NCBI GenBank assembly: GCA_012718975.1
Contig: JAAYBF010000043.1
Span: 1 to 64,000, forward strand
Direction of reading: 5' to 3'
Source of the DNA: Solirubrobacterales bacterium
Lineage (GTDB): Bacteria > Actinomycetota > Thermoleophilia > Solirubrobacterales > Thermoleophilaceae
DNA: 64,000 bases
Part shown: in pieces, positions 27,301-37,306 of the stretch
Layout: every line of letters begins with the position of its first letter
How positions within the stretch are numbered: position 1 is the stretch's first letter
Position numbers and translations under genes: made by a program
Notes under the pieces: generated by a model
What the model was told of the DNA's origin: nothing
Database searches by the model: none
Seen by the model: only the letters and a program-made list of their open reading frames with translations

Positions 27301-28237
27301 CGAGGTTCTGGACGTCCAGCTCGTGGATCGTGCTGCCCGACGCGATCGTCCGGCTCGAGACATAGCGCGGGCCACCTACGACCCGATCGTAGGCGTCCAG
27401 CACGCGCTCGAAGTACTCGCGATCGACGTTGTTGAAGCCGGCGCGGCGCTCGGACACCCATCCCTCGGCGACGAAGGCTCCGGCCAGCACCGCGGCGGCG
27501 AGCTGGTCGTCGGTCGGCTTCTCGCCGGCCGGTCGCGGGGCGCGGGCGAGGAGGACCCGGTCACCGGGCTCGATCTCGGAGAGCAGCTTCCAGAGCAGCA
27601 TCGGAACGCCCATGACGTCGACGATGCAGAGCAGCGGGTGGTTCTCGGTCCCGGTGATCTCGTGACCGGTCTTGGTGCGCAGGCGCAGGGTCGGGTGGTC
27701 GCCGGAGTGGAACAGCTGCGACGCCCGGACCGTCTCGCCGTTGCGGTCGAGCACGTCGAGCTCGATGTCGCTGTCGGACTCGGGCCGCGCGTCCTCGACG
27801 ATCGAGTCGATCCGGACGGTCCCGGTCGGTGTCGCGACACGGGTGTCACCCGTGACGCAGTACCTCATCGCGGCCGGCGGGTCGTTGTCGATTGAGCCGA
27901 AGTTGCCCTGGCCGTCGACGAGCGGCTCGCGCATCGCGAAGGGCTGGGCGAGGCGGACGAGGGTGTCGTAGATGGCGGAGTCGCCGTGCGGGTGGAACTT
28001 CGCCATCACGTCGCCGACCGTCGAGGCGGACTTCTTGTAGGGCCGGGTCGGCCCGAGGCCGCCCTCGAACATCGCGTAGAGGACGCGGCGGTGGACCGGC
28101 TTGAGCCCGTCGCGCGCGTCGGGCAGGGCGCGCCCGACGATCACGCTCATCGCGTAGTCGAGGTAGGAGGAGCGCATCTCCTCCTCGAGCCCGCGCGGCT
28201 CGATGTTGCCGCCCGAGAGGATCTCCGAACCCGCCAT
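24350..28237 (-). CDS. gyrA: DNA gyrase subunit A with an in-frame intein
   Basis: 1295 codons: an 875-residue GyrA host protein plus a 420-residue intein. The extein has [21 protein letters not shown], the quinolone region [12 protein letters not shown] (Ser and Asp at the usual resistance positions, so wild-type-like), and the breakage-reunion region ending at AAMRY. The catalytic Tyr is presumed to be in the post-intein segment [12 protein letters not shown] and beyond. The C-terminal beta-pinwheel includes the GyrA-box-like [10 protein letters not shown], and the tail is acidic and disordered. The start has GGAGG 9 bp upstream. GyrA wraps and cleaves DNA for negative supercoiling. It lies 40 bp after gyrB. 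Confidence 0.96.
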   Translation of the reverse strand: MAGSEILSGGNIEPRGLEEEMRSSYLDYAMSVIVGRALPDARDGLKPVHRRVLYAMFEGGLGPTRPYKKSASTVGDVMAKFHPHGDSAIYDTLVRLAQPFAMREPLVDGQGNFGSIDNDPPAAMRYCVTGDTRVATPTGTVRIDSIVEDARPESDSDIELDVLDRNGETVRASQLFHSGDHPTLRLRTKTGHEITGTENHPLLCIVDVMGVPMLLWKLLSEIEPGDRVLLARAPRPAGEKPTDDQLAAAVLAGAFVAEGWVSERRAGFNNVDREYFERVLDAYDRVVGGPRYVSSRTIASGSTIHELDVQNLDRLLDSPLAALAGQRSRDKMVPEFVWRGGSELKRAFLQSLFTGDGSSSLLPRKTIQVSYSTYSEQLARDVLELLLEFGVVGRLCRYSAGEIKVVISNRRDARLFARRIGFLGVKQDKLERELAEIPQASRALSSDHVPFLADYIRTDGASAAADRDWLNRHNVDRVERWEQGGTAILERIASPEVRSVVEPLVTGDHYYAEVESVRDAGVQPVYSIRVDTDDHSFLTNGFVSHNTEARLTRLAMEMVRDIDRDTVDFSPTYDDARLEPDVLPARYPNLLVNGSSGIAVGMATNIPPHNLREAVDATIAYVDDPSIDTAGLMKHVKGPDFPTGGIIVGWQGIKDAYETGRGRVVVRGKAHIEPLRQGKEAIIVTELPYQVSKGDGRGDGSGLIKKIAEVVKNEKIKEISDLRDESDKSGIRLVIELKRDAIPKVVLNKLYKHTPLQSTFGVNNVALVNGVPMTLALKDMIGHYVEHQRDVVIRRTKHELREKEARRHILEGLLIAITDIDAVIALIRGSSDPDVARDGLMSKFDLTRIQAQAILDLRLQRLTALEADKLKQEHADVLERIRELREILGDEQRIRDLIKEELTEIRSAYGDERRTEITHSEDDIDIEDLIADQQMVISITKSGYIKSLPLATYRKQHRGGVGVRGMDMKDEDYIEHLFVCSTHDYLLFFTNRGKVYRQKVYELPEASRTAKGRALVNLLPLREGEYVRAVLSTRDFTEGKYLVFATRQGQVKKTEFLAYNTPIKADGIIAIKIRDDDELVAVRRTSGDDDIIMVSRSGQAARFNEDQARPMGRDTGGVRGMNVSRGDNCVLAMDIARDDTELLVVTENGYGKRTPIAEYPVKGRGAMGVKTINITEKKGGVAGALIVREHQDLVFISQAGMVQRTGVKGISRQGRPAQGVRVMNLRDDDVVSAVALVMDDEADTAAVADGPVTDPLQPIAGDGAEAAAPAPDHADDAAVADDADGAGPDGSGSDE
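26600..27859 (-). mobile_element. GyrA intein with LAGLIDADG homing endonuclease
   Basis: A 420-residue insertion between RY and TEARL, the same site as mycobacterial GyrA inteins. It begins with the nucleophile Cys ([11 protein letters not shown], block A), has block [15 protein letters not shown], and ends with [12 protein letters not shown] and an extein Thr at +1. The central part carries two LAGLIDADG-type motifs, LAGAFVAEG and LQSLFTGDG, so a DOD homing endonuclease appears intact, unlike the 198-residue Mxe GyrA mini-intein. It should self-splice post-translationally to restore active GyrA. Confidence 0.95.
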
Positions 28238-28277
28238 CTAGATCGTCCTCCGGCTCGCCGTGGTGCTGGTCGCCCGC

Positions 28278-30749
<2,472 letters not shown>

Positions 30750-30869
30750 TCAGGGCGCGGCGCCGGGGCGTGGAGAGTCCGGTACCGAATATTAGCAGCC
30801 TAGTACCCCAGCCGGACGGCTAGACGGCCCGCAAAAGGCCTGCAAATCGGCACAAAATCCGGGCTCGAC

Positions 30870-31178
30870 TCAGGGCAGCTCGCCGACCCGCGCCCGCAGC
30901 GCCTTCAGCGGGGCGCCCGATCCGCCGCCGAGGGCCTCGTTGAGACGGCCGAGCAGGTCCGGCGCGAGCAGCTCGAGCTCGCTCGCCCAGACCGCCGACC
31001 GGCACGCCACCGTCAGCGTCCCGTCGCGCTCGGAGACGGGCTGCGCCTCGGCCGCGATCGCCGCCCCGACCGTCTCGCTCCAGCACGCCTGGACGCGCGC
31101 CAGCGGGGTCTGGGGCGCCGACGCGGGCGCCACCGCGCCGAGCGCCTCGGCGATCCGGCGCGGCGCGCGGCGCCTCAC
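30870..31178 (-). CDS. dciA: DciA-like DUF721 protein (replicative helicase loader)
   Basis: 102 residues from GTG 31178, overlapping the recF stop by 4 bp. The DUF721 core is VQACWSETVGAAIAAEAQPVSERDGTLTVACRSAVWASELELLAPDLLGRL, with the KH-like fold of DciA. In bacteria lacking DnaC/DnaI, DciA helps load the DnaB helicase at the origin. The location between recF and gyrB is typical for Actinomycetota. It is short, with no added N-terminal Zn or disordered region. Confidence 0.82.
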   Translation of the reverse strand: MRRRAPRRIAEALGAVAPASAPQTPLARVQACWSETVGAAIAAEAQPVSERDGTLTVACRSAVWASELELLAPDLLGRLNEALGGGSGAPLKALRARVGELP

Positions 31179-32284
31179 GCCCCGTCGCCCCCCGCGACCC
31201 GGACCGTCCCGCCCGCCACCTCGAGCACCAGCGCGCCGGCGTCGTCGTGGCCGGGCACGTGCTCGCGCTCGGTCGCCGTCAGCACCCCCTGGCCCCCTTC
31301 GCGCAACAGCGCGGAGAGCAGCGCCCGGCGGTCGGCGTCGAGCTCGGACATGACGTCGTCGAGCAGCATCAGCGGCGGCCGGTCGCGCCGCTGCGCGAGC
31401 AGGTCGCGCTCGCCGAACAGCAGCGCGAGGAGGCCGACCCGCTGCTGGCCCTGGGAGCCGAGGTCACGCAACGCCTCGCCGCCGTGGAGCAGGCGGAGGT
31501 CGTCGCGGTGGGGGCCGTGGACGGTGAAGCCGCGCTCGACGTCGCCCGCGCGTCGCTCGGCGAGCTCGGCGGCGAGCTCGGCGGCGTCGGCGGCACGGGA
31601 GCGCGGCCGGTAGGCGACCTCGGCGGCGAGCGGCAGTCCGAGGTCGGCGGCACGAGACGCGAAGTGCGGCGCCAGCGCGTCCACGGCCTCGCGGCGGTTG
31701 GCGATCAGCTCCGCCCCGTGGCGGGCGAGCTCGGCGTCCCAGGCGTCGAGGGTGGCGGGTCCCGCGCCGCCCGCGCGGATCCGGCCGAGCAGGGCGTTGC
31801 GCTGGGCGAGCGCGCGCGAGTAGGCCTGGCGGGTCTCCGAGCGCGCGGGCCAGAGCGCGGCCACGAGCTGGTCGAGGTGGGCGCGGCGGCCCGCCGGGGC
31901 GCCCTTGACCAGATCGAGGCGGTCCGGGAGGAAGACGCTCACCAGCGGGCGCAGCGGCGTGCTCCACAGGTTCTCCACAGGCGATCCGTCGATCCGCAGG
32001 CGCTTGGGCTCCCCCGGCTGAAGGCCCGCCTCCAGCGTGTGCCGCGTGCCCTCGTCGTCGACGCTGGTCACCTCGACGCGCGCGGCGGGCGCGCCGCGAC
32101 GCACCAGGTCGCGCTCGCTCGACGTCCGCGGCGAACGGCCGGTGCAGCCGAAGTAGATCGCCTCGAGTAGGTTCGTCTTGCCGGCGCCGTTGGGCCCGAC
32201 GACGACCGTCAGGTGCTCGGCGAGCTCGACGTCGAACCGCTCGTAGTTGCGGAAGTCCCGCCCGGCGACCGCGGTCAGGCGCAT
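31175..32284 (-). CDS. recF: DNA replication/repair protein RecF
   Basis: 369 residues. It is an SMC-like ATPase with Walker A VVGPNGAGKTNLLEAIYFG (about residue 28), an ABC signature-like DLGSQGQQRVGLLALL and Walker B MLLDDVMSELDADRR. With RecO and RecR it loads RecA at ssDNA gaps. Gene order dnaA-dnaN-recF-dciA-gyrB-gyrA is the standard actinobacterial origin block. It starts at ATG with no strong ribosome site, 88 bp after dnaN. Two DnaA-box-like sequences lie inside the gene at 31960-31979. Confidence 0.96.
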   Translation of the reverse strand: MRLTAVAGRDFRNYERFDVELAEHLTVVVGPNGAGKTNLLEAIYFGCTGRSPRTSSERDLVRRGAPAARVEVTSVDDEGTRHTLEAGLQPGEPKRLRIDGSPVENLWSTPLRPLVSVFLPDRLDLVKGAPAGRRAHLDQLVAALWPARSETRQAYSRALAQRNALLGRIRAGGAGPATLDAWDAELARHGAELIANRREAVDALAPHFASRAADLGLPLAAEVAYRPRSRAADAAELAAELAERRAGDVERGFTVHGPHRDDLRLLHGGEALRDLGSQGQQRVGLLALLFGERDLLAQRRDRPPLMLLDDVMSELDADRRALLSALLREGGQGVLTATEREHVPGHDDAGALVLEVAGGTVRVAGGDGA

Positions 32285-32372
32285 GGGCGGAGGCCCGGCC
32301 GCTGACGCGGGGACGCCATGGAGGGCCGCACCTGACCGAGCGAGGACAAGGCCAGCCGCGCCTGGGCCCCGC

Positions 32373-33479
32373 TCAGACGTTGAGGCGGATCGGCATCACG
32401 AGGTAGATGAAGCCGCCGTCGTCGCCGGACTGGATCAGGCCGGGGCGCAGCGGGCTGATCAGCTTCAGGATCAGCTCGTCGGTCTCGGCGGCGTCGAGCC
32501 CGTCGCGGAAGAAGTCCGGGTTGAAGCCGATCGTCAGCGGCTCGCCGTGGAACGGCACCGGCAGCGACTCGCTCGCCTCGCCGATGTCCGGCGTCTGCGC
32601 GGAGACCTCGAGCTGGCCCTCGCTGAAGGCCAGCCGCAGCGGCGCGTTCTTCTGCGCGAGCAGGCCGACCCGACGGACGACCTCGAGCAGCTCCTCGCGC
32701 GCGACGCGCAGCTCGTGCTCGTAGGACTCCGGCAGCAGCTGCTGATAGTTCGGGAATCGACCATCGACCAGGCGCGACGAGAGAACGACGTCGGAGACGG
32801 TGAAGACGACCTGGCTGTCGAGCGCCGAGATGGCGATCGTCTCCGCTCCGGAGGAGGAGGCGATCCGGCTCAGCTCCTGGAGGGTTCGGGCCGGAACGTT
32901 GACCTCGAGCTCGCCGGTCAGCGCCGAGTCCAGCGGGGTCTCCTTGACCGACAGCCGATAGGAGTCGGTGGCGACCATCCGCAGCGCCGAGCCGCTGGCC
33001 GTGACCAGGACGCCGGTGAGATGCGGCCGCGTCTCGTCGCGCGACGCCGAGCGCGCCACGCGCTCGACCGTCTCGGTGAAGGCGGCTGCGGGAACCGTCA
33101 CGGTCGCGTCGCCGGACGTCGGCAGCGTCGGGAAGTCGTCGAGGGGGAGCGTCCGCAGGTGGAAGGTCGCCGAGCCCGACTTGACCTCGACGTCCTGCTC
33201 GGCGGCCCGGTGCTCGATCGACACGGTCTCGGCCGGCAGCGAGCGGGCGACGTCGAGCAGCAGCCGTCCCGGGATCACGACGGCGCCGGGACGCTCCACG
33301 GTGGCGTCGAGGCCGGCGCGGATGCCGACCTCGGTGTCGGTCGCCTGGAGCTCGGCGCCGGACTCCTCGGCACGGACGTGGACTCCGGACAGGGTCTGGA
33401 CGGCGCTGCGCGTCGAAACGCCGCGGGCGACGACGGCGAGGCGGTCTAGGAAAGCTTCACGTTGGAGGACTAGCTTCAA
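32373..33479 (-). CDS. dnaN: DNA polymerase III beta sliding clamp
   Basis: 368 residues from TTG 33479, giving MKLVLQREAFLDRLAVVARG. The longer ORF-track start is rejected because this TTG has AAGGAG 5 bp upstream and matches the usual clamp N-terminus. Three clamp folds are visible: the segment with VRAEESGAELQATDTEVGI, the middle domain with MVATDSYRLSVKETPL, and the C-terminal end with LISPLRPGLIQS and YLVMPIRLNV. The clamp tethers Pol III to DNA. The ribosome site lies in the 3' arm of a small hairpin (33487-33503). Confidence 0.96.
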   Translation of the reverse strand: MKLVLQREAFLDRLAVVARGVSTRSAVQTLSGVHVRAEESGAELQATDTEVGIRAGLDATVERPGAVVIPGRLLLDVARSLPAETVSIEHRAAEQDVEVKSGSATFHLRTLPLDDFPTLPTSGDATVTVPAAAFTETVERVARSASRDETRPHLTGVLVTASGSALRMVATDSYRLSVKETPLDSALTGELEVNVPARTLQELSRIASSSGAETIAISALDSQVVFTVSDVVLSSRLVDGRFPNYQQLLPESYEHELRVAREELLEVVRRVGLLAQKNAPLRLAFSEGQLEVSAQTPDIGEASESLPVPFHGEPLTIGFNPDFFRDGLDAAETDELILKLISPLRPGLIQSGDDGGFIYLVMPIRLNV

Positions 33480-33611
33480 CTGATCTCCTTCTTCTCTAGA
33501 AGGAATAGGTGGTGTTGACATGTGGACTGCAGCGCCTCGGACCGGTCCCAGAGCGCGATCGAGCGTGACCCCAGGCTGTGGAGTCGCGGTGGAGTCTCTC
33601 ACCCGGGCCGG
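33480..33611. other. dnaA-dnaN intergenic region, candidate origin segment
   Basis: 132 bp, less GC-rich near dnaN (tctctagaaggaataggtgg). It holds weak DnaA-box relatives on the plus strand (tgtggactg 33521, tgtggagtc 33577, ggtggagtc 33589). A better match to the Streptomyces-type box, tcgtccaca, lies at 33646-33654 in the 3' end of dnaA. No cluster of strong boxes is seen, so assigning oriC here rests mainly on gene context. Confidence 0.3.
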
Positions 33612-34958
33612 TCATGACGGGCGGTTGGAGAGGTCTGTCCTCAGCTCGTCCACAGTCTGCGCGAGCTGAGGGTCGCGCTCGAGGTCGCCGGCGAGGCTGC
33701 GGACGGCGGTCAGGATGGTCGAGTGGTCGCGGCCGCCGATCCGCCGTCCGATCTCGGGCAGGCTGGTGCCGGTGAGCTCGCGGGCGAGGTAGATGGCGAC
33801 CTTGCGGGCGCGGGCCACGTCCGGCCGGCGGTCGCGCGCGACGAGCTGCTTGGTCGTCAGGCCGTAGCGGGTCGCAGTGGCCGCGAGGACGTCGTCGACG
33901 GTCGGGTCGGGCCGGCGGCGCTCGGCGCCCGCGAGGCGGTCGAGCAACCGGCGGGCGTGGTCCGGCGTGGGGCGCTCGCCGCGCAGGGAGGCGTAGGCGA
34001 CCACCTGGATCAGCGCGGCCTCGAGGGCGCGGACGCTCGTGGTGACGCGGTCGGCGATCTCGGCGACGAGCTCCGTCGAGGCCTCGACGGAGTCGACGCG
34101 GACGCGCTTCTCGAGGATCGCGTGCCTGACCGCGCGGTCGGGCTGCTCGACCGCCACCACGAGGCCGGAGCCGAACCGCTCGCCGAGGCGCGCGGCGATG
34201 CCGTCGAGCTGGGCCGGGCTGCGGTCGGAGGTCATCACGAGCTGGCGCCCGGAGTCGTGGAGCGCGTTGAAGGTGTGGAAGAGCTCCTCCTCGGTGCGCG
34301 CCTTGTCGGCGAGGAACTGGACGTCGTCGAGCAGGAGCACGTCGACCTCGCGGAAGCGAGCCTTGAAGTCGTGGGTGCTGCCGTCGCGGACCGCCTGGAC
34401 GAAGGCGTTGGTGAACTGCTCGACGGTCGCGTAGCGGACGGTGAGCCCGGAGCCGTGCTGGTTGACGTAGTTGCCGATCGCGTGGAGGAGGTGCGTCTTG
34501 CCGAGGCCGGGCCGACCGTGGATGAAGAGCGGGTTGTAGGTCTGGCCGGGCAGCTCGGCGACGGCGAGCGCGGCCGCGTGGGCGAAGCGGTTGCCGGCGC
34601 CGATCACGAACTGCTCGAAGGTGTACTTGGGGTTCAGCCGCACGTCGCGCTCGTCGCGCTCGGTCGCCGCGCCGGCGGACGGGACCGCAGCGGCGGGGTC
34701 CGGCGCGGTCCATGTCTCGTCGACGATCTCGACGACGGCGCCCGGAGCGAAGCCGCGCGCCGCCGCGCCGCGCAGGACGGGCAGGTAGCGGTCACGCACC
34801 CAGGTGCGGATGTGCGCGGGGGCGCGGACGAAGAGCGTCTGCCCGTCGACGCCCGCCAGCTCGAGCGGCTCGAGCCAGATGTGGAACTTGAAGTCGGGCA
34901 CCTCGCGCCGCAGCTCGTCGCGGATGCGGTCCCATATCGGCTCTACGTGTTCGCGCAC
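33612..34958 (-). CDS. dnaA: Chromosomal replication initiator DnaA
   Basis: 448 residues from GTG 34958. Domain I begins [26 protein letters not shown] short acidic/Pro-Ala linker precedes the AAA+ domain: [19 protein letters not shown], Walker [17 protein letters not shown], Walker [16 protein letters not shown], and TSDRSPAQL. The C-terminal domain IV helix-turn-helix contains [14 protein letters not shown], the DnaA-box recognition signature. The linker is much shorter than in Streptomyces DnaA. DnaA melts the origin and promotes helicase loading. It is divergent from rpmH. Confidence 0.97.
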   Translation of the reverse strand: MREHVEPIWDRIRDELRREVPDFKFHIWLEPLELAGVDGQTLFVRAPAHIRTWVRDRYLPVLRGAAARGFAPGAVVEIVDETWTAPDPAAAVPSAGAATERDERDVRLNPKYTFEQFVIGAGNRFAHAAALAVAELPGQTYNPLFIHGRPGLGKTHLLHAIGNYVNQHGSGLTVRYATVEQFTNAFVQAVRDGSTHDFKARFREVDVLLLDDVQFLADKARTEEELFHTFNALHDSGRQLVMTSDRSPAQLDGIAARLGERFGSGLVVAVEQPDRAVRHAILEKRVRVDSVEASTELVAEIADRVTTSVRALEAALIQVVAYASLRGERPTPDHARRLLDRLAGAERRRPDPTVDDVLAATATRYGLTTKQLVARDRRPDVARARKVAIYLARELTGTSLPEIGRRIGGRDHSTILTAVRSLAGDLERDPQLAQTVDELRTDLSNRPS

Positions 34959-35044
34959 GGGCTAGCTCGGCCCCCCGGGGCCAGTTCGGCTGGATATCGG
35001 CTTGGAGAGGGCCGCCCGTCCCGGCCGGCTCTCGGAGAGGGCCG

Positions 35045-35050
35045 AGTCTA
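35045..35050 (-). promoter_or_regulatory. Possible -10 box upstream of dnaA
   Basis: TAGACT on the minus strand, 86 bp before the dnaA GTG. The leader contains two copies of ggagagggccg (35004-35014, 35034-35044) spaced 30 bp apart. No convincing -35 is seen. Confidence 0.25.
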
Positions 35051-35110
35051 CATCCGCGCACCGCGCGCATAGCGGGGCCGTCGGACGACTCCCGCAAATC
35101 GCGAGGAAAA

Positions 35111-35140
35111 GCGACACCGACCCCGTCCGGTCCCTATACT
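35111..35140 (+). promoter_or_regulatory. Promoter of the rpmH operon
   Basis: GCGACA (35111-35116), an 18-bp spacer and TATACT (35135-35140), 25 bp before the rpmH ATG. This is the best -10 match in the window and fits a strongly expressed ribosomal-protein gene. AGGAG follows at 35154. Confidence 0.55.
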
Positions 35141-35164
35141 CCCCGCCTTCGAGAGGAGCACTGG

Positions 35165-35299
35165 ATGAAGCGCACCTACCAACCCAAGAAGCGCAAGCGG
35201 GCCCGCACCCACGGGTTCCGTGCTCGGATGAGCTCGCGCGCGGGTCGCGAGATCCTCAAGCGCCGCCGCAGCAAGGGCCGGCGCCGCCTGACCGTCTGA
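35165..35299 (+). CDS. rpmH: 50S ribosomal protein L34
   Basis: 44 residues, [20 protein letters not shown] and onward, ending in [12 protein letters not shown]. It is the complete canonical L34 sequence and is missing from the ORF track because of its length. The AGGAG site is 6 bp before the ATG. It is divergent from dnaA, the classical origin-flanking arrangement, and 2 bp ahead of rnpA, with which it is co-transcribed. Confidence 0.97.
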   Translation: MKRTYQPKKRKRARTHGFRARMSSRAGREILKRRRSKGRRRLTV

Positions 35300-35301
35300 C
35301 G

Positions 35302-35700
35302 ATGAGCGAGGCGGCCGAGGGCCGTGGTGGTGGCCGCCGCCGCAAGCGCGGGCGGCTGTCGCGCAGCGGCGACTTCGACCGCGTCTTCCGCGATGGTCGT
35401 TCGCACGCGAACCGCTACCTCGTCGTGTACTCGTTCCCGCGCAGCGGCGGCGACGAGCCGCGGCTGGGGATCTCCGTCGGGCGCAAGGTCGGCGGGGCGG
35501 TCACCCGCAACCAGGTCAAGCGGCAGTTGCGCGAGGCCTTCTGGGCCTGCGCCGGCGAGCTCCCCGACGGCCACGACTTCGTGGTCGTGGCCCGCCCCGA
35601 CGTGGCCGCGCTGGCCGCCGACGGCGGCGCGCCAGCGGTCGAATCGGAGCTGCGCGAGGTGATGGCGAAGGCGGGGCTCGCCGAGGAGGGCGAGCGGTGA
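35302..35700 (+). CDS. rnpA: Ribonuclease P protein component
   Basis: 132 residues from ATG 35302; the ORF-track start lies upstream inside rpmH and is rejected. A basic Gly/Arg-rich N-terminal extension precedes the RnpA fold: RSGDFDRVFRDGRSHANRYLVVY and the RNA-binding RNR motif in GGAVTRNQVKRQLREAF. It helps the RNase P RNA cleave tRNA 5' leaders. It overlaps yidD by 4 bp. Confidence 0.95.
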   Translation: MSEAAEGRGGGRRRKRGRLSRSGDFDRVFRDGRSHANRYLVVYSFPRSGGDEPRLGISVGRKVGGAVTRNQVKRQLREAFWACAGELPDGHDFVVVARPDVAALAADGGAPAVESELREVMAKAGLAEEGER

Positions 35701-35948
35701 CCGCGCGCGCGATCGTCGTCGCGCCGGTCCGCTTCTACCAGCGGTTCGTGTCGCCCGCGCTGCCCCAGCGCTGCAAGTACCACCCGTCGTGCTCGCACTA
35801 CGCGGTCACCGCGGTGCGCCAATACGGCATACTGCGCGGCCTGATCCTCGCGGGCTGGCGCCTGCTGCGCTGCAACCCGTGGAGTCACGGCGGGGTGGAC
35901 TTCGTCGAGGACCAGAAGCTCTTCCACCGCGCCCCGAGACGACCATGA
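35697..35948 (+). CDS. yidD: Membrane protein insertion efficiency factor YidD
   Basis: 83 residues from GTG 35697 in a GTGA overlap. The family core is complete: RFYQRFVSPALPQRCKYHPSCSHYAVTAVRQYG, with the conserved cysteines, then GWRLLRCNPWSHGGVDFV. It is a small peripheral membrane protein that assists YidC-dependent insertion. It overlaps yidC by 4 bp. Confidence 0.95.
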   Translation: MTARAIVVAPVRFYQRFVSPALPQRCKYHPSCSHYAVTAVRQYGILRGLILAGWRLLRCNPWSHGGVDFVEDQKLFHRAPRRP

Positions 35949-36799
35949 CGCCCCTCGCGATCATCCCCCAGCCGTTCCTGAACGTCCTCGAGGACGTGCT
36001 GCAGTTCTGGCACGACTTCGTCGGCGGCGGGACCGGCAGCTGGGGCTGGGCGATCATCCTGCTGACGTTCACGATCCGCATCCTCATCCTGCCGCTGACC
36101 TTCAAGTCGGTGAAGTCGATGCAGAAGCTCCAGGTGCTCCAGCCGGAGATGAAGAAGATCCAGGAGCGCTACAAGGACGACCGGCAGCGGATGAACCAGG
36201 AGATGATGAAGTTCTACCAGGAGAACAAGGTCAATCCCTTGGGCTCCTGCCTGCCGCTGCTGCTGCAGATCCCGTTCTTCATCGCGCTCTTCGAGCTGCT
36301 GCGCAGCGACTCCTTCCAGGCGGACATCGCCGGCAACACGAGCTTCGGGCCGATCAACGACCTGGCGGCGCCGCTGACCGATCAGCCGGTCGTGCTGGCG
36401 TTCATGATCGTCCTCTACGTCGCGACGCAGCTGATCGCGACGATGATCACCGCGATCGGCGGCGACAAGACCCAGCAGCGGATCATGATGGCGCTGCCGT
36501 TCGTCTTCGTCATCTTCATCATCAACTTCGAGGCCGGTCTGATCGTGTACTGGATCACGACCAACGTCTGGACGATCGGCCAGCAGCTGGTGGTGCGCAA
36601 GCTCTACCCGCGGCCGAAGCTCGAGGAGGAGGCCGGGGTCGCCACGGCAGGAGCTGCCGCGTTGACGGGGAAGTCCTCTGGTTCGGGTTCGTCGGGCAAG
36701 TCCGGCGACTCGAAGTCGAACGGGGCGGATGCCGCGGCGAAGGCGCCGCCTCCCGCTCCGCGCAAGCGCAAGAAGAAGCGCTCCGGCCGGCGCCGGTAG
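35945..36799 (+). CDS. yidC: Membrane protein insertase YidC (short Gram-positive type)
   Basis: 284 residues from ATG 35945. It lacks the large periplasmic domain of Gram-negative YidC. The first helix region contains LTFTIRILILPLTFKS, with the Arg of the hydrophilic groove. A cytoplasmic helical hairpin follows (QPEMKKIQERYKDDRQRMNQEMMKFY). The remaining helices include NPLGSCLPLLLQIPFFIALF and FVIFIINFEAGLIVYWITTN. A basic Ser/Gly/Lys tail may contact ribosomes. It inserts membrane proteins with or without SecYEG. Confidence 0.95.
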   Translation: MTPLAIIPQPFLNVLEDVLQFWHDFVGGGTGSWGWAIILLTFTIRILILPLTFKSVKSMQKLQVLQPEMKKIQERYKDDRQRMNQEMMKFYQENKVNPLGSCLPLLLQIPFFIALFELLRSDSFQADIAGNTSFGPINDLAAPLTDQPVVLAFMIVLYVATQLIATMITAIGGDKTQQRIMMALPFVFVIFIINFEAGLIVYWITTNVWTIGQQLVVRKLYPRPKLEEEAGVATAGAAALTGKSSGSGSSGKSGDSKSNGADAAAKAPPPAPRKRKKKRSGRRR

Positions 36800-36802
36800 C
36801 TG

Positions 36803-36808
36803 TAGGCT
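36803..36808 (+). promoter_or_regulatory. -10 box of the jag gene
   Basis: TAGGCT lies 6 bp before the ATG at 36815, directly after yidC. This position fits leaderless transcription of jag-rsmG. Confidence 0.4.
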
Positions 36809-36814
36809 GGCGCG

Positions 36815-37306
36815 ATGGCGGACGGACCCGAATCCCTGCCGGAGGAGCCGGCCGAGCGTCTGCGGGCGCTGGTCACGCGGATCGTCGAGGAGCTGGAGCT
36901 CGACGCGACGGTGGAGATCGACGAGACCGAGGACGAGCTCAAGGCGACGGTCAACGGCGAGGAGCTTGGCCTGCTGATCGGCAAGCACGGCGCGACGATC
37001 GACGCTCTCCAGCACCTGGCGGTGCGGATCGCGATGCCCGCTGGCCGCCGTGACAAGCAGGTCGTGATCGACGCCGCCGGCTACCGTGACCGCCGCGAGG
37101 AGGCGCTCCAGCGGTCGGCCGATCGCGCGATCGCCGAGGCGCTGCGGTTCGGGCGGCCGGTCGAGATGGAGCCGATGCGGGCCCTGGAGCGCAAGGTCGT
37201 CCATCTCTACGTCCGTGACCGGCCTGACATCGAGACGCACAGCGAGGGCGACGAGCCCGACCGGCGGCTCGTGATCACGCCGTTGCGGCCGGCGCGGGAC
37301 TCCTGA
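36815..37306 (+). CDS. jag: KH-R3H RNA-binding protein (Jag/KhpB family)
   Basis: 163 residues. A short acidic N-terminus is followed by a KH domain (ELGLLIGKHGATIDALQHLAVRIA, with the GKHG loop in place of GxxG) and a C-terminal R3H domain (ALRFGRPVEMEPMRALERKVVHLYV, with RxxxH-like residues). The Jag-N domain of Firmicutes is absent. It binds RNA, probably with a KhpA partner, and affects cell elongation in other bacteria. Its TGA overlaps the proposed CTG start of rsmG. Confidence 0.9.
   Translation: MADGPESLPEEPAERLRALVTRIVEELELDATVEIDETEDELKATVNGEELGLLIGKHGATIDALQHLAVRIAMPAGRRDKQVVIDAAGYRDRREEALQRSADRAIAEALRFGRPVEMEPMRALERKVVHLYVRDRPDIETHSEGDEPDRRLVITPLRPARDS

Noticed and set aside
24198-27461. 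1087-codon minus ORF overlapping gyrA in another frame
   Set aside because: Low-complexity Arg/Pro/Ala shadow frame of gyrA; the gyrA frame carries all gyrase and intein motifs.
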